This document shows, piece by piece, positions 51,084 through 61,685 of a stretch of DNA of 64,000 nucleotides; within the stretch, counting starts at the first letter, position 1; every line of letters starts with the position of its first letter. The position numbers and the translations under genes were made by a program. The stretch is from CAYGVT01 sp964353355 (GTDB lineage: Archaea; Thermoplasmatota; DTKX01; GCA-020343715). Under the pieces are notes generated by a model that had not been told where the DNA came from, made no database searches, and worked only from the letters and a program-made list of their open reading frames with translations. The stretch spans positions 21,998 to 85,997 of the forward strand of contig CAYGVT010000066.1 of the NCBI GenBank assembly GCA_964353355.1, given 5' to 3'.

Positions 51084-52109
51084 TCATTCCATCGTCAGGT
51101 GCGTCTGCTCGCCCACGGTCATCCGCTGGGACCTGCCTCGGACCACCACGCGGTCGGCCAGGACCGAGCCCCTGAGCACCACGTCGGCCACCTCGCACCC
51201 CTCGCCGACGATGCAGTCCGACAGGACCGAGCCCTCGACGCGTGTGCCGTCGCCCATGGACACGTGGGGCCCGACGACGCTCCTGGCGATGTGGCACCGC
51301 CCCTCGATGGCCACGGGGGGGACGAGCACGGCCTCCTCCAGCACCGCGCCCGAGCTGGGCCAGGAACCAGGGGGGGCGGCGTCCAGCAGACGGCGGTTGA
51401 CGTCCAGGAGCATGTCGGGCCGGCCGCAGTCGTACCAGACCTCGATGGGGAAGGTGCGCAGCACGGCACCACCCTTGACCATGTGGCGCAGCGCGTCCGT
51501 GAGCTGGAACTCGCCGCGCGTGCGCGTGTCGGCCTTGATGAGCCCGTCGACGGCGTCGAAGACGTCGTCCGCGCGCTCGAAGATGTAGACGCCCGCGATG
51601 GCGTGCTCCGAGGGGGGTCGCTCGGGCTTCTCGACCAGGTCCAGCACGCGGCCGTCGGCCGCGAGCTCGACCACGCCGTAGTTGCGGGGGTCGGGCACCC
51701 GCTTGATGCCAACGGAGGCGTCGCACGGCATGTTGGCCGCGTGTGCCTCCAGCATCCTCTGGTAGGGGATGCCGAAGATCTCGTCGCCGAGGGTGACGAT
51801 GAGGCCGCCCGCGGGCACATGGCCACGTCCCGCGAGGACGGCGTGGCCCAGGCCCAGCAGCTCGTGCTGGTGCGCGAAGTGGAACGTGAACCGGTCGCCG
51901 TAGGCCCGCTCGCAGTAGGCCGTGACCTTTTCGGCGTAATGGCCCACGACGACGGTCACGTCGTCCACCACCCCCTCCAGGCGGTCCAGGATGTGGCCAA
52001 GGATGGGCTTGCCCGCGACGTAGACGAGCGGCTTGGGCCGCGTGAAGGTGATGGGCCGGAGACGGGTGCCCGTGCCGGCGGCGGGCACGAGGGCGGAGTA
52101 GCGCGCCAT
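51084..52109 (-). CDS. Nucleotidyltransferase with left-handed beta-helix (sugar-1-phosphate type)
   Basis: 341 residues. N-terminal nucleotidyltransferase signature SALVPAAGTGTRLRPITFTR, then GHILDRLEGVVDDV and VWYDCGRPDMLLDVNR; C-terminal hexapeptide repeats (VAIEGRCHIARSVVGPHVSM and on). Close to glucose-1-phosphate thymidylyl/uridylyltransferases used for NDP-sugars. Substrate not determined. A GAATAATACC box on the minus strand lies about 25-35 bases upstream of the ATG. Confidence 0.85.
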   Translation of the reverse strand: MARYSALVPAAGTGTRLRPITFTRPKPLVYVAGKPILGHILDRLEGVVDDVTVVVGHYAEKVTAYCERAYGDRFTFHFAHQHELLGLGHAVLAGRGHVPAGGLIVTLGDEIFGIPYQRMLEAHAANMPCDASVGIKRVPDPRNYGVVELAADGRVLDLVEKPERPPSEHAIAGVYIFERADDVFDAVDGLIKADTRTRGEFQLTDALRHMVKGGAVLRTFPIEVWYDCGRPDMLLDVNRRLLDAAPPGSWPSSGAVLEEAVLVPPVAIEGRCHIARSVVGPHVSMGDGTRVEGSVLSDCIVGEGCEVADVVLRGSVLADRVVVRGRSQRMTVGEQTHLTME

Positions 52110-52274
52110 GGCGGGGGGGCGTTACGCGGTGGGCGGTATTATTCGTTTTCCGTCGACGGGCGCGAAGGACCGCCCGTCGGACCGATGGCGCTCCCGACCC
52201 GTCCCGGTCCTCCCCCGGACGGGCGTCGGGGGCGACATTCCGGGGATGCTGGCCTGTGTCACATATGAGGCAAT

Positions 52275-52284
52275 GTTTAAGTAC
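52275..52284 (+). promoter_or_regulatory. TATA-like box of the 142-residue protein gene
   Basis: GTTTAAGTAC, 30-39 bases upstream of the ATG at 52314. Spacing suggests a leaderless transcript; the upstream ACATATGAGGCAATG is a further AT-rich patch. Confidence 0.45.
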
Positions 52285-52313
52285 TCACAGCATTTACATG
52301 GCACGGGTAGCTG

Positions 52314-52742
52314 ATGGTCCGCAGCCGGCTCGTTGAGCATAAGCACGAGGATTGCCCCCACACCGAGATGGAGTGGCTCCCGCCCTCGTCGCCAGAGGTC
52401 GAGCGCGTCCCGGTCCAGCACAAGCCATTCTGCGGGCATTGCGGCCTGGTCAAGAACATCGGCTCGGACCGCGCGCGCAAGCTGGGGTTCTTCACCACCG
52501 TCCTCGGGACCCTGCGCTCGAGGATCGACCGCGAGCGCAATCGCAGCGTGTTCTCAATCGGCAAGCTCACCGAGGCCCAGGTCCACCTGATCATCAAGCG
52601 CCTGGAGGCCGTCGAGGGGTTCGACGACCCCTACGGCATGACCTTCTCGGCCCAGCTCGACATCTTCGAGAGGTCCGTGAGGGCCGTGCGGCCCGACATC
52701 CCCAGGGCGGTCCTGGAGAGCATCCTCGACCGCCAGAGGTGA
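52314..52742 (+). CDS. Archaeal protein with a CxxC zinc-site and helical domain, unknown function
   Basis: 142 residues. Short His/Cys region (HKHEDCPH near 9-16, then CGHCGLVKNIGSDR near 40), likely one zinc site, followed by an all-helical domain (GKLTEAQVHLIIKRLEAVEG to VLESILDRQR). Probably nucleic-acid or protein binding. Lies 40 bases before the sugar nucleotidyltransferase gene. Confidence 0.62.
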   Translation: MVRSRLVEHKHEDCPHTEMEWLPPSSPEVERVPVQHKPFCGHCGLVKNIGSDRARKLGFFTTVLGTLRSRIDRERNRSVFSIGKLTEAQVHLIIKRLEAVEGFDDPYGMTFSAQLDIFERSVRAVRPDIPRAVLESILDRQR

Positions 52743-52782
52743 GCGGGGGCGCCCCCGGCCCAGAAGGAGGAGGAGGATAGCC

Positions 52783-53976
52783 GTGAAGGCCGTCATACTG
52801 GCCGCTGGAGAGGGCACGCGACTGCGACCCCTGACCGTCTCGCGCCCGAAGGTGATGCTGCGCGTGGGGGACAAGCCCATCATGCAGTACGCCATCGACG
52901 CGCTGCGCGAGGTGGGCGTGCGGGACATCGTCGTCGTCGTGGGCTACCAGAAGGAGCGCATCCAGACCCACTTCGCCGACGGCAAGGACTTCGGCGTGAA
53001 CCTCGAGTACGTGGTGCAGCGCAAGCAGCTGGGGACGGGGCACGCGCTGCTCTGCGCCAAGGACCTCCTCGACGGGGACTTCCTGGCCGTCCCCGGGGAC
53101 AACATCCTCGACGGGGCGATGGTCGCCCAGCTCCTGGACCACAGGTCCGACGTGACGATGCTGTGCACCGAGAGCGCGCAGCCGCGCAAGTACGGCGTGG
53201 TCGAGCTGGACGGCAACCGGGTGACGAGCATCATCGAGAAGCCCCCCAGGCGCATATCCAACTTGATATCCACGGGCATCTACTACTTCTCCCACAGGTT
53301 CCTGGACCTCCTCGAGCGCGAGGTCGGCGCGGGCCGGTTCGAGCTCACGCACTCGCTCCAGGCCGCCATGGCAGAGGGCTACACCATCCGCGGCGAGCTC
53401 ACCACCGGCCTCTGGCTCGATGTGGTGTTCCCGTGGGACCTGCTCTCGCTCAACGCCCGCGTGCTCGCCGGCGGCCAGTCCAGGCAGGCGGGGACGCTCG
53501 AGTCCGGCGTCACCGTCCAGGGCCCCGTGTCCATCGGGGAGGGCAGCGTGCTGCGGTCCGGGACCTACATCAAGGGCCCCGTGTCCATCGGCAGGGGCTG
53601 CGAAATCGGCCCCAACGTCGTCATCTACCCGACCACGTCCATAGGGCACAACGTGACGCTCTCCCCGTTCACGGAGGTGCGCAACAGCGTCATCATGGAC
53701 AACGTGTCCATCGGCGGCCACTCCTACGTCTCGCACAGCATCGTGGACGAGGGCTCGACCATCCAGTCGCACTTCGTCACCTGCGCCGAGCCCAAGCTGC
53801 TGCTCATCGAGAACGAGCTAATCCAGATAGACAAGATAGGCAGCATCGTCGGCGAGAGCTGCGAGATAGGCCATCGCGTTGTCGTGGACGCGGGCAGGAC
53901 CATCGGCGCCTACTGCCGCATTGACGCCGGCAACCGCATCATCAAGGACATCCCCGACAGCGCGAGGGTGGTCTAG
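52783..53976 (+). CDS. Bifunctional-type sugar-1-phosphate nucleotidyltransferase (GlmU-like)
   Basis: 397 residues from GTG after GAAGGAGGAGG. Nucleotidyltransferase start KAVILAAGEGTRLRPLTVSRPK, QLGTGHALLCAK near 85, GDNILDGA near 106, then a left-handed beta-helix (VSIGEGSVLRSGTYIKGPVS and on). Archaeal homologues make UDP-GlcNAc or glucose nucleotide from sugar-1-P and may acetylate glucosamine-1-P through the C-terminal domain. With glmS 13 bases downstream, an amino-sugar nucleotide pathway is the natural reading. Confidence 0.88.
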   Translation: MKAVILAAGEGTRLRPLTVSRPKVMLRVGDKPIMQYAIDALREVGVRDIVVVVGYQKERIQTHFADGKDFGVNLEYVVQRKQLGTGHALLCAKDLLDGDFLAVPGDNILDGAMVAQLLDHRSDVTMLCTESAQPRKYGVVELDGNRVTSIIEKPPRRISNLISTGIYYFSHRFLDLLEREVGAGRFELTHSLQAAMAEGYTIRGELTTGLWLDVVFPWDLLSLNARVLAGGQSRQAGTLESGVTVQGPVSIGEGSVLRSGTYIKGPVSIGRGCEIGPNVVIYPTTSIGHNVTLSPFTEVRNSVIMDNVSIGGHSYVSHSIVDEGSTIQSHFVTCAEPKLLLIENELIQIDKIGSIVGESCEIGHRVVVDAGRTIGAYCRIDAGNRIIKDIPDSARVV

Positions 53977-53989
53977 GGAGGGGTGTCGC

Positions 53990-55792
<1,803 letters not shown>

Positions 55793-55936
55793 GGGCCTGG
55801 CCTGCCTGACACCAAGGCACCGGGCCCCCACCCCCCCCACCCCCACCCCCACCTCCGCCCCCTCCGCCCCCCACGACCATCGGCAGAAAGGCTTATTTCC
55901 GGACCTTCCCCTTAGCATAAAGCGCGAGGGATGAAC
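55793..55936 (+). other. C-rich spacer and promoter of the LEA-like gene
   Basis: Contains a long run of C-rich triplets and tetramers (about 55825-55872, CCCCACCCCCACC type) followed by an AT island CTTATTTCC near 55890 and GCATAAAG near 55915. The C-run on one strand could form i-motif-like or G-quadruplex structure on the other; the AT island probably holds the promoter of the next gene. Confidence 0.4.
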
Positions 55937-56284
55937 ATGGCACCCATCTTCAAGAAGACCGAGGACACGCTCAAGAAGGCAGGGCACAAGGTCGCCGAGG
56001 GCACCAAGGAGGTCGCTCACGGCACCGCGGACGTGGCCAAGGACGTCGGCCACAAGACCGTGAAGGTCGGCAAGGAGGTCGGCCACGGCACCGTCGTGGT
56101 CGGCAAGGAGGTCGGCCACAAGACCGCGAGCGGCGTGGGGAAGGTCGCGGGCAAGCTCGACATCACCTGCGACACGTGCGGCAAGGTCATGAAGCCTGGC
56201 GGGACCTACACGCGCGTCATCAAGGGCAAGCAGTACCAGTTCTGCAGCGTGCTGTGCGCCGACAACTTCAAGCCCGTCAAGTGA
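55937..56284 (+). CDS. LEA-like repeat protein with C-terminal TRASH-type zinc finger
   Basis: 115 residues from an ATG after GAGGG (an ATG six bases upstream is too close to it). Residues about 8-75 are short tandem repeats of the type KEVGHGT and KVGHKT, rich in Lys, Gly, His and Val, with a period near 11, much like late-embryogenesis-abundant (LEA group 3) proteins that protect against drying or cold. The last 45 residues hold CDTCGKVMKPGG and FCSVLCADNF, a TRASH-like metal-binding finger. Fusing the two is unusual; a metal-responsive stress protein is one guess. Confidence 0.65.
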   Translation: MAPIFKKTEDTLKKAGHKVAEGTKEVAHGTADVAKDVGHKTVKVGKEVGHGTVVVGKEVGHKTASGVGKVAGKLDITCDTCGKVMKPGGTYTRVIKGKQYQFCSVLCADNFKPVK

Positions 56285-56319
56285 CGCGGTCGGTGCCCCA
56301 GTATCAGTGGTGGTCGACC

Positions 56320-57465
56320 ATGCCGACGCAAGCGCAGCTCAAGGAGGCCCAGGCCGTGCTGGGCGCGCGGGAGCAGCTCGTCGAGGTGCTGCACCCCTCC
56401 ATCTTCTCGTTCCTCAGGTACTACATCGTGGGCTTCTCGCTGCTCGTGTGGGTCATCCTGCTCGCGCTCCTGCTCTACATCAGCCCCTCCGACATGCGGG
56501 ACGCCATCTGGGACGACGCCAAGCGCGCGAGCTTCCCCATGTTCATCTGGGTCGGCCTCGCGGCGCTCGTGGGGCTTGGGGCGATGCGCCTCTACAGCGG
56601 CCCCTTCCGCGTCGCCTACTGGTTGGCCGTCGTCGTGGGCCTCGTCATCGGCATCCTCATCGCCCTCGAGTACATGACCGGCGAGTTCACGCGTGTGTTC
56701 CCGCTCACCTACGGCCTGTTCATCTCGCTCATCTCCGTCTTCGCGGCCGAGGTGTACCGCCGGGCCTTCACCTACTACATCACGGACCTCCGGGTCGTGC
56801 TGCGCTACCAGCTGCTCTCATCCAAGGAGACCGACCTGAGGTTCGAGAAGATAGAGGACTGGAAGGTCTCCCGCAGCCTGACGTGGCGCCTCTTCGGCAT
56901 CGGAACCATCCGGCCCTACACGGGCACCGAGGATGGCAAGTACGACGCCAACCGCGGCTTCGATTCGCCCGACGAGTGCCTCTTCGGAATCAGCGACCCC
57001 GAGCGGGTGAGGCGCCAGCTCGTCGACCTGGTGCTCGAGCGCGACCGCAGGGGCACGGAGACCCCTGCCAAGGCCGCGGCCTCGCCGGAGGTTGAGGCGC
57101 CCAAGGTCGCCTACTACCAGCCCGCCCAGTCCAGGCAGGAGGCCGCCCCCCCGCCCAAGCGCAACTACGAGCGCGTCGCCCCGCAGCAGGCCCCCGAGGA
57201 GGACCGCGGCAGCGCCGAGGATGCGGAGGGGGGGGTCGCGGATGGGGAGAAGGCCCCCCGCGAGGACGAACGGATCGACCCCGCCGCGGGGGCCTACCGG
57301 TCGACCCCGACCGAGCCGCAGCCCCGCACGATGTTCCCGCAGCCCATGGGCGGCGACGTCGAGCCCCAGCTGGTGGAGCGGAGGGGGGCGGACCTCGACC
57401 AGGGGGGCGCCGGACAGGGCCGGTCGACGGCCTCGCCGGACGCCAAGAAGCCCAGGGGGCTCTAG
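56320..57465 (+). CDS. Membrane protein with bacterial PH (bPH2) domain
   Basis: 381 residues from ATG at 56320 (a GTG at 56281 in frame is possible). Four hydrophobic helices between residues about 28 and 150, then a PH-like region TYYITDLRVVLRYQLLSSKETDLRFEKIEDWKV near 150-185, a common bPH2 layout in archaeal membrane proteins. A disordered, charged C-terminus (about 250-381) follows. Stop codon shares the palindrome CTAG with the convergent gene. Function unknown; bPH2 proteins often sit in lipid or stress-response roles. Confidence 0.72.
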   Translation: MPTQAQLKEAQAVLGAREQLVEVLHPSIFSFLRYYIVGFSLLVWVILLALLLYISPSDMRDAIWDDAKRASFPMFIWVGLAALVGLGAMRLYSGPFRVAYWLAVVVGLVIGILIALEYMTGEFTRVFPLTYGLFISLISVFAAEVYRRAFTYYITDLRVVLRYQLLSSKETDLRFEKIEDWKVSRSLTWRLFGIGTIRPYTGTEDGKYDANRGFDSPDECLFGISDPERVRRQLVDLVLERDRRGTETPAKAAASPEVEAPKVAYYQPAQSRQEAAPPPKRNYERVAPQQAPEEDRGSAEDAEGGVADGEKAPREDERIDPAAGAYRSTPTEPQPRTMFPQPMGGDVEPQLVERRGADLDQGGAGQGRSTASPDAKKPRGL

Positions 57466-58088
57466 GCGAGCCAGAGGTAGAACCACACGACCCCGAGGGG
57501 CTCCGGCGTGCCACCGGGCACGGAGAGCGGGTCCGTGCATATCGTCCTTTCATCGGCCCATCGCGGGGTCGGCAGCTCCCCCTCGCCGAGCACTGTCGGG
57601 TCGTCCGAGCCCCACATGACCGTCTCGCCGTCGACGACGAACGACCAGGCGTAGTGCGTGCCCTCGAGCGCGGCGCGCGCGAAGGCCGCGTCGAGACTTG
57701 GCGGCAGGGCCTGCGCCCGGAAACTCCCGTTGCACCACAGCGCCCAGTCGTGGAGACCACAGTAGGCGCGCAGCGCCCACTCCACGATGTGGACCCCCGC
57801 GCTCACGTTCGGGGCGTCCGCGAGCTTGAACTCATGGGTGCCGCTCGCGTTCGTGCAGTTCACATAGATGTCATCGACCTCGATGTTGAGGCCCAGGACC
57901 GCGATGAGCTGGTCGGTGGCCAGGTCCTGGTAGGTCGCGCTCGTGAACACCGGGCCGTCGGCCACGAGCTTCGCGCTCCAGAGGAACATCCCCACCGAGA
58001 TGAGGATGACGACCATGAGGAAGAGGAGCGCGTCGTAGATGGCCGCCTGAGCCTCCCGCCGAGCCCGGACCGCGGCGAGGCGCCTCAC
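57462..58088 (-). CDS. Single-pass surface protein, second of a pair
   Basis: 208 residues from a GTG that overlaps the previous stop (GTGA). A short Arg-rich N-terminus, then a transmembrane helix at about 18-38 (ALLFLMVVILISVGMFLW) and an outward domain with several N-x-T/S sites and Trp/Cys-containing segments (WALRAYCGLHDWALWCNG). N-terminal anchor topology as in pilin-like or signal-anchor proteins. No pilin cleavage motif certain. Confidence 0.6.
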   Translation of the reverse strand: MRRLAAVRARREAQAAIYDALLFLMVVILISVGMFLWSAKLVADGPVFTSATYQDLATDQLIAVLGLNIEVDDIYVNCTNASGTHEFKLADAPNVSAGVHIVEWALRAYCGLHDWALWCNGSFRAQALPPSLDAAFARAALEGTHYAWSFVVDGETVMWGSDDPTVLGEGELPTPRWADERTICTDPLSVPGGTPEPLGVVWFYLWLA

Positions 58089-58633
58089 CGCCACACCTCC
58101 ACCGCGACGAGGCACAGGTGCCTCACCGACACGTCCTGCGAGTAGCCGGTCACGTTCGTGGCCATGACCAGCACGTAGTGGGTCAGCAGGGTGATGACCT
58201 CGACCCCGTCCGGCACCGGCTCCCCGAACTCGTAGTAGGAGAACGTGAGGTTGCCACGCCCGTGCTCGGCGTCGGGCACGTCGAGGTCGTCGAACGTCAC
58301 GTTGTAGTGCGCGTCGACCCGCACGCGCTCCGTGAAGTCCTCCGTGTCGTTCCGGTTGCTGTACATCGTCGCGAGCCCGGGCTGGTAGAGCATGAAGTCG
58401 TTGTACTTGATCAGCAGCGGGTCGCTGGCCCTGAGGCGGTCCCATGCCTCGACGGCGCGCAGCACGTCGCGCGCCGCGTCGTAGAGCCCCTGCCCCTCGT
58501 CGAAGTCCGCGACCACGCCCCAGTTGTAGAGCGCGCTCGCCACCAGCACCGCGAGCCCGACGACCACGACGAGCAGGGTCTGGAGGTCCTCGAAGACGCC
58601 GACCTCCGCCCCCTCGTCGGCCCTGAGCGCCAT
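58085..58633 (-). CDS. Single-pass surface protein, first of a pair
   Basis: 182 residues. Short acidic N-terminus, transmembrane helix at about 16-40 (DLQTLLVVVVGLAVLVASAL), then an outward beta-rich domain with N-x-T/S sites (NRNDTEDFTERV, ATNVTGYSQDVSV). Same topology and size as its overlapping partner, so they likely form a two-subunit assembly such as a minor pseudopilin pair. No homologue recognised. Confidence 0.6.
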   Translation of the reverse strand: MALRADEGAEVGVFEDLQTLLVVVVGLAVLVASALYNWGVVADFDEGQGLYDAARDVLRAVEAWDRLRASDPLLIKYNDFMLYQPGLATMYSNRNDTEDFTERVRVDAHYNVTFDDLDVPDAEHGRGNLTFSYYEFGEPVPDGVEVITLLTHYVLVMATNVTGYSQDVSVRHLCLVAVEVWR

Positions 58634-58758
58634 CGCGGCTCTTGAGGGTCGGGGGCGGATAAGGCCCTTTCGGTTCCAGGGCCTTGTGGGGCGTCCCCGT
58701 CAGGGCCTGGTGCACGCGCCGTCACGGTGCATCCAGCATCGCCTGGCGGGCTCGAAAG

Positions 58759-58767
58759 GGTTATCTA
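58759..58767 (+). promoter_or_regulatory. TATA-like box of the tRNA-Pro(GGG) gene
   Basis: GGTTATCTA about 28-36 bases before the tRNA 5' end; the only AT-rich site in the interval. Confidence 0.5.
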
Positions 58768-58794
58768 GGGCACCCCCCATACGGAGCCCCCACA

Positions 58795-58870
58795 GGGCCC
58801 GTGAGGTAGCTTGGTATCCTACCAGCTTGGGGTGCTGGTTACCCGAGTTCGAATCTCGGCGGGCCCACCA
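58795..58870 (+). tRNA. tRNA-Pro (anticodon GGG), CCA encoded
   Basis: Acceptor stem GGGCCCG/CGGGCCC, anticodon stem CCAGC/GCTGG around the loop TTGGGGT (anticodon GGG), T arm CCGAG/CTCGG with TTCGAAT loop, discriminator A and encoded CCA (58868-58870). The acceptor stem is identical to tRNA-Pro(CGG) at 2344-2421, whereas anticodon, D and T arms differ. Confidence 0.95.
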
Positions 58871-58956
58871 AGGACCTTCCCATTACTGCTCCACCCAAGC
58901 GATGTCCCCTGTGCCCTGGCAGGGACGGAGGGGTCGGACGCCGCCGGCCATCTGGC

Positions 58957-61014
58957 ATGGCAAGGTTGATAACCGCCCAGGCCGATTGTAACGCCGTGGA
59001 ACGGTCCTGGGGTGGTGCGGCGACGACCGGGCGGGCGTGCCTGGTCATGCTTCTCCTCATCGCGCTTGCCGCCTCACCCGCAGGGGCGAGGCCCGGCGAC
59101 CTCGCAGTGGAGATGCACCTCACCCCCTCCACCGTCGACGCCCAGCCAACGGACGTGGCCGCGACGGCCGCCATCTCCGGCAACGTCAGCTTCGACCAGC
59201 CCACCTACCAGCGCTCGACGGCGGACCTGACCGCGACCACCGACAGGAACTGGACGGCGACCGTGAGCCCCGCGCGCGTCGTCAGCCGCGGGCCCGGCGT
59301 GCAGACGTTCACGGTCGTGGTCACGGTGCCCTCCACGGCGCTCGCGGGGGAGACCACGACCGTCACGGTGACCGCCCGCGCCTCGACGCGGCTCGGGACG
59401 ACGGCGGAGGCGGTCTCGTCCGCGACCGTCAGGGTCAGGCCCTGGAGCGGCTTCTGGGTCAACGCCTCGGACCCCATCGTGACCTCGGTGCCGCAGGACG
59501 GGGGCGTCGACATCGCGTTCGTCGTGCGCAACATAGGCAGCGTTGACGAGCGATACTCCATCAACGTGCCCTACTGGTTCGGGCTCCAGAGGTACGGCCT
59601 CCTCCTCGATGCCCCGCCCGCCGTGCCCGTGCGCGCGCGCTCGTCCGGGACCGTGCTGGTCCACGTGACCGTGCAGGCCGGGACCGTCCCGCGCGTGTAC
59701 GAGTGCCGGCTCCTCGTGCTCGCCGAATCCATGCCGGAGGGGGGCACCGGGCCGGCCGCGAACGGCAAGTGGGTCCGCGCCTGGGTCAACGTGACGGGCA
59801 CGCCACCGCAGGGGGACAGGTACGGCGCGTGGTCGGTGGGCGAGGGGCCCCAGAAGCCCGGGAGCTGGTACTCCGTCTTCGGCTCCATCGAGAGCCGCGC
59901 CGAGCCCGACGTGGACGCGGGCGGGCGCTACATCGTCTTCTCGCAGTCCGTGGGCGGGGGTGGCTCGGCCGTGCTCATGGGCTCCATCGACGGCTCGGCC
60001 ACGGTCAGGCTCACCGCGGGCGACCACGCCGACGAGTGCCCCGTCATCTCGCCTGACGCCGCGCGCGTCGCCTTCCTGCGCGACGGCCACGAGGTCGTCG
60101 TCGTCAACCCCAACGGCACCGTGCTCGACACGCTCGGGCTCGTGCTCGAGGACGCCATGCTCACCGACTGGTCCCCGACGGGGGACCGCATCCTGCTCCG
60201 CGCCGAGGGCGACATCCACGAGCTGGACCTGGCGTCGAACACCACGCGCCTGCTCGCCGGCGAGCCCGTCGAGCAGTGGGGCGCGACCTACTCGGTCGAC
60301 GGCTCGCGCGTGTACTACCTCTCCTACGAGGCCGCGGGCGTCGCGCCCGAGGTCTGGTCGATGGCATCGGACGGTTCCGACCACCGGCAGCTCACCTTCA
60401 ACGACCTGAGGGAGGGACACGTGACGGTGAGCCCCAACGGGCAGCGCGTCGCGTTCGCGCTCGAGGACCGCTCCACGGGCGGCGACCGCCTGTGCGTGAT
60501 GGCCGCCGACGGCTCGGGCGTGCGGTGGATCACCGAGGGGAGGGAGCAGCTCGGCCCGGTCAGGTGGGTTCCCGACGGCAGCGGCATCGTCGCGGAGGTG
60601 CACCAGACCGCCTCCGGAGCCTTCGACATCCAGCGGGTGGACTACCCCTGGCGCGACGCGGGCGGCAAGGGCGGGAGCGGCGGCGGTGGTGGCGGTGGCG
60701 GCGGGGGCGGCGACGGGACCGGCGATGGCGGGGATGGTGGGGCGGCAGCGCTCGGCGAAGTGCGCGTAGCGCTCGCCGCGGTCGCGCTCGCCGTGCTCGC
60801 GGCCGTCCTGCTCGGCTACCGCGCGTGGGGCCGGAGGAGGCGCGCCGCCGCGGCCGCGCGCCTCAAGGATGTGACGGGCAGGGGGAGCGCCGCGACCGCG
60901 TCGCCGCAGCCCGCCCCTCAGTCCGGCATCCCGGGGGTGGGCTATGCCGTCTACGATGGGACGAGCCCGCCGGTCGAGACGCCACCCGCGGTCGTGCGGG
61001 TCACGCGGCGGTAG
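58957..61014 (+). CDS. TolB-like beta-propeller surface protein with C-terminal anchor
   Basis: 685 residues. Signal peptide near 20-45 (ACLVMLLLIALAASPAGA). Ig/CARDB-like part (about 46-270), then a WD40-like/TolB propeller (about 300-560) with repeats such as SPDAARVAFLRDG, WSPTGDRILLRA, SVDGSRVYYLS and SPNGQRVAFAL. A Gly-rich linker of about 30 residues, one transmembrane helix near 602-622 and a cytoplasmic tail. Probably binds a ligand or partner outside the cell. Related plan to the truncated gene at the left edge. Confidence 0.82.
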   Translation: MARLITAQADCNAVERSWGGAATTGRACLVMLLLIALAASPAGARPGDLAVEMHLTPSTVDAQPTDVAATAAISGNVSFDQPTYQRSTADLTATTDRNWTATVSPARVVSRGPGVQTFTVVVTVPSTALAGETTTVTVTARASTRLGTTAEAVSSATVRVRPWSGFWVNASDPIVTSVPQDGGVDIAFVVRNIGSVDERYSINVPYWFGLQRYGLLLDAPPAVPVRARSSGTVLVHVTVQAGTVPRVYECRLLVLAESMPEGGTGPAANGKWVRAWVNVTGTPPQGDRYGAWSVGEGPQKPGSWYSVFGSIESRAEPDVDAGGRYIVFSQSVGGGGSAVLMGSIDGSATVRLTAGDHADECPVISPDAARVAFLRDGHEVVVVNPNGTVLDTLGLVLEDAMLTDWSPTGDRILLRAEGDIHELDLASNTTRLLAGEPVEQWGATYSVDGSRVYYLSYEAAGVAPEVWSMASDGSDHRQLTFNDLREGHVTVSPNGQRVAFALEDRSTGGDRLCVMAADGSGVRWITEGREQLGPVRWVPDGSGIVAEVHQTASGAFDIQRVDYPWRDAGGKGGSGGGGGGGGGGGDGTGDGGDGGAAALGEVRVALAAVALAVLAAVLLGYRAWGRRRRAAAAARLKDVTGRGSAATASPQPAPQSGIPGVGYAVYDGTSPPVETPPAVVRVTRR

Positions 61015-61093
61015 GCGAGGGGTCGCGCCCCCATGTCTGGCCGTCGCTGATGCTCAAGTCGCGACCGCGGTCCCGGTGACACCCGGGCCCGCA

Positions 61094-61282
61094 TCAGTAC
61101 GGCATGACCTCGTCGATGAGCGGGACGTGCGCGAGGAAGATGCGCCGGCAGCAGTACCGCTCGATGCCCAGCTCGTTGAGGGCGTCCTGCGGGCTCTTGC
61201 CGTCCTCCAACATGTGCACGTAGGGCTCGTAGAGGCCGCCGATGACCTTTCCGCACGAGAAGCAGCGCACGGGTATGATCAT
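61094..61282 (-). CDS. rpoN: RNA polymerase subunit RpoN (Rpb10)
   Basis: 62 residues, MIIPVRCFSCGKVIGGLYEP at the start and CCRRIFLAHV later, matching the zinc-binding small subunit Rpo10. Standard length. Closes the ribosomal block at 4 bases after rps9, as in many archaea; rpoK, enolase and rps2, often next, do not follow here. Confidence 0.96.
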   Translation of the reverse strand: MIIPVRCFSCGKVIGGLYEPYVHMLEDGKSPQDALNELGIERYCCRRIFLAHVPLIDEVMPY

Positions 61283-61286
61283 TGGC

Positions 61287-61685
61287 TCACCTGTACGATT
61301 TCTGGCGCTTCTTGCGCGCGCCGCGGCCGAGCTGGTGCTTCGGCTCCTTCCTGCGCGGGTCGGAGACGAGCAGGCTGCGGTCGAAGGCACGGTACTTGGC
61401 CTTGAGGTCGTCGTCCTCGAAGAACTCGACCAGGCCGCGGGCGATGGCGGTGCGGGTGGCCTCTGCCTGGCCCATCACGCCGCCGCCCTCCACGTTGACG
61501 TCGATGTCGACCTTGACGACCTTGGTGCCCGCGAGCTCGAGCGGCTCCATCATCTTGAGCCGCGCGAGGACGGGCTGGTGGATCTCGAGAGGGACGAGGT
61601 TCACGCGCACGCGCCCCTTGCCGTCCTGGACGGTGGCGCGGGCGACGGCCATCTTGCGCTTGCCCGAGCTGGTGATGACCTTCAC
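61287..61685 (-). CDS. rps9: 30S ribosomal protein S9
   Basis: 132 residues from a GTG overlapping the L13 stop (GGAGGTG upstream). Ends with the characteristic basic tail GRGARKKRQKSYR, and has SSGKRKMAVARATV near the start. Binds the 30S head near the P site. Confidence 0.97.
   Translation of the reverse strand: MKVITSSGKRKMAVARATVQDGKGRVRVNLVPLEIHQPVLARLKMMEPLELAGTKVVKVDIDVNVEGGGVMGQAEATRTAIARGLVEFFEDDDLKAKYRAFDRSLLVSDPRRKEPKHQLGRGARKKRQKSYR

Noticed and set aside
55825..55872. C-rich run as a promoter element or small RNA
   Set aside because: Only low-complexity sequence can be seen; structure formation would need a test.
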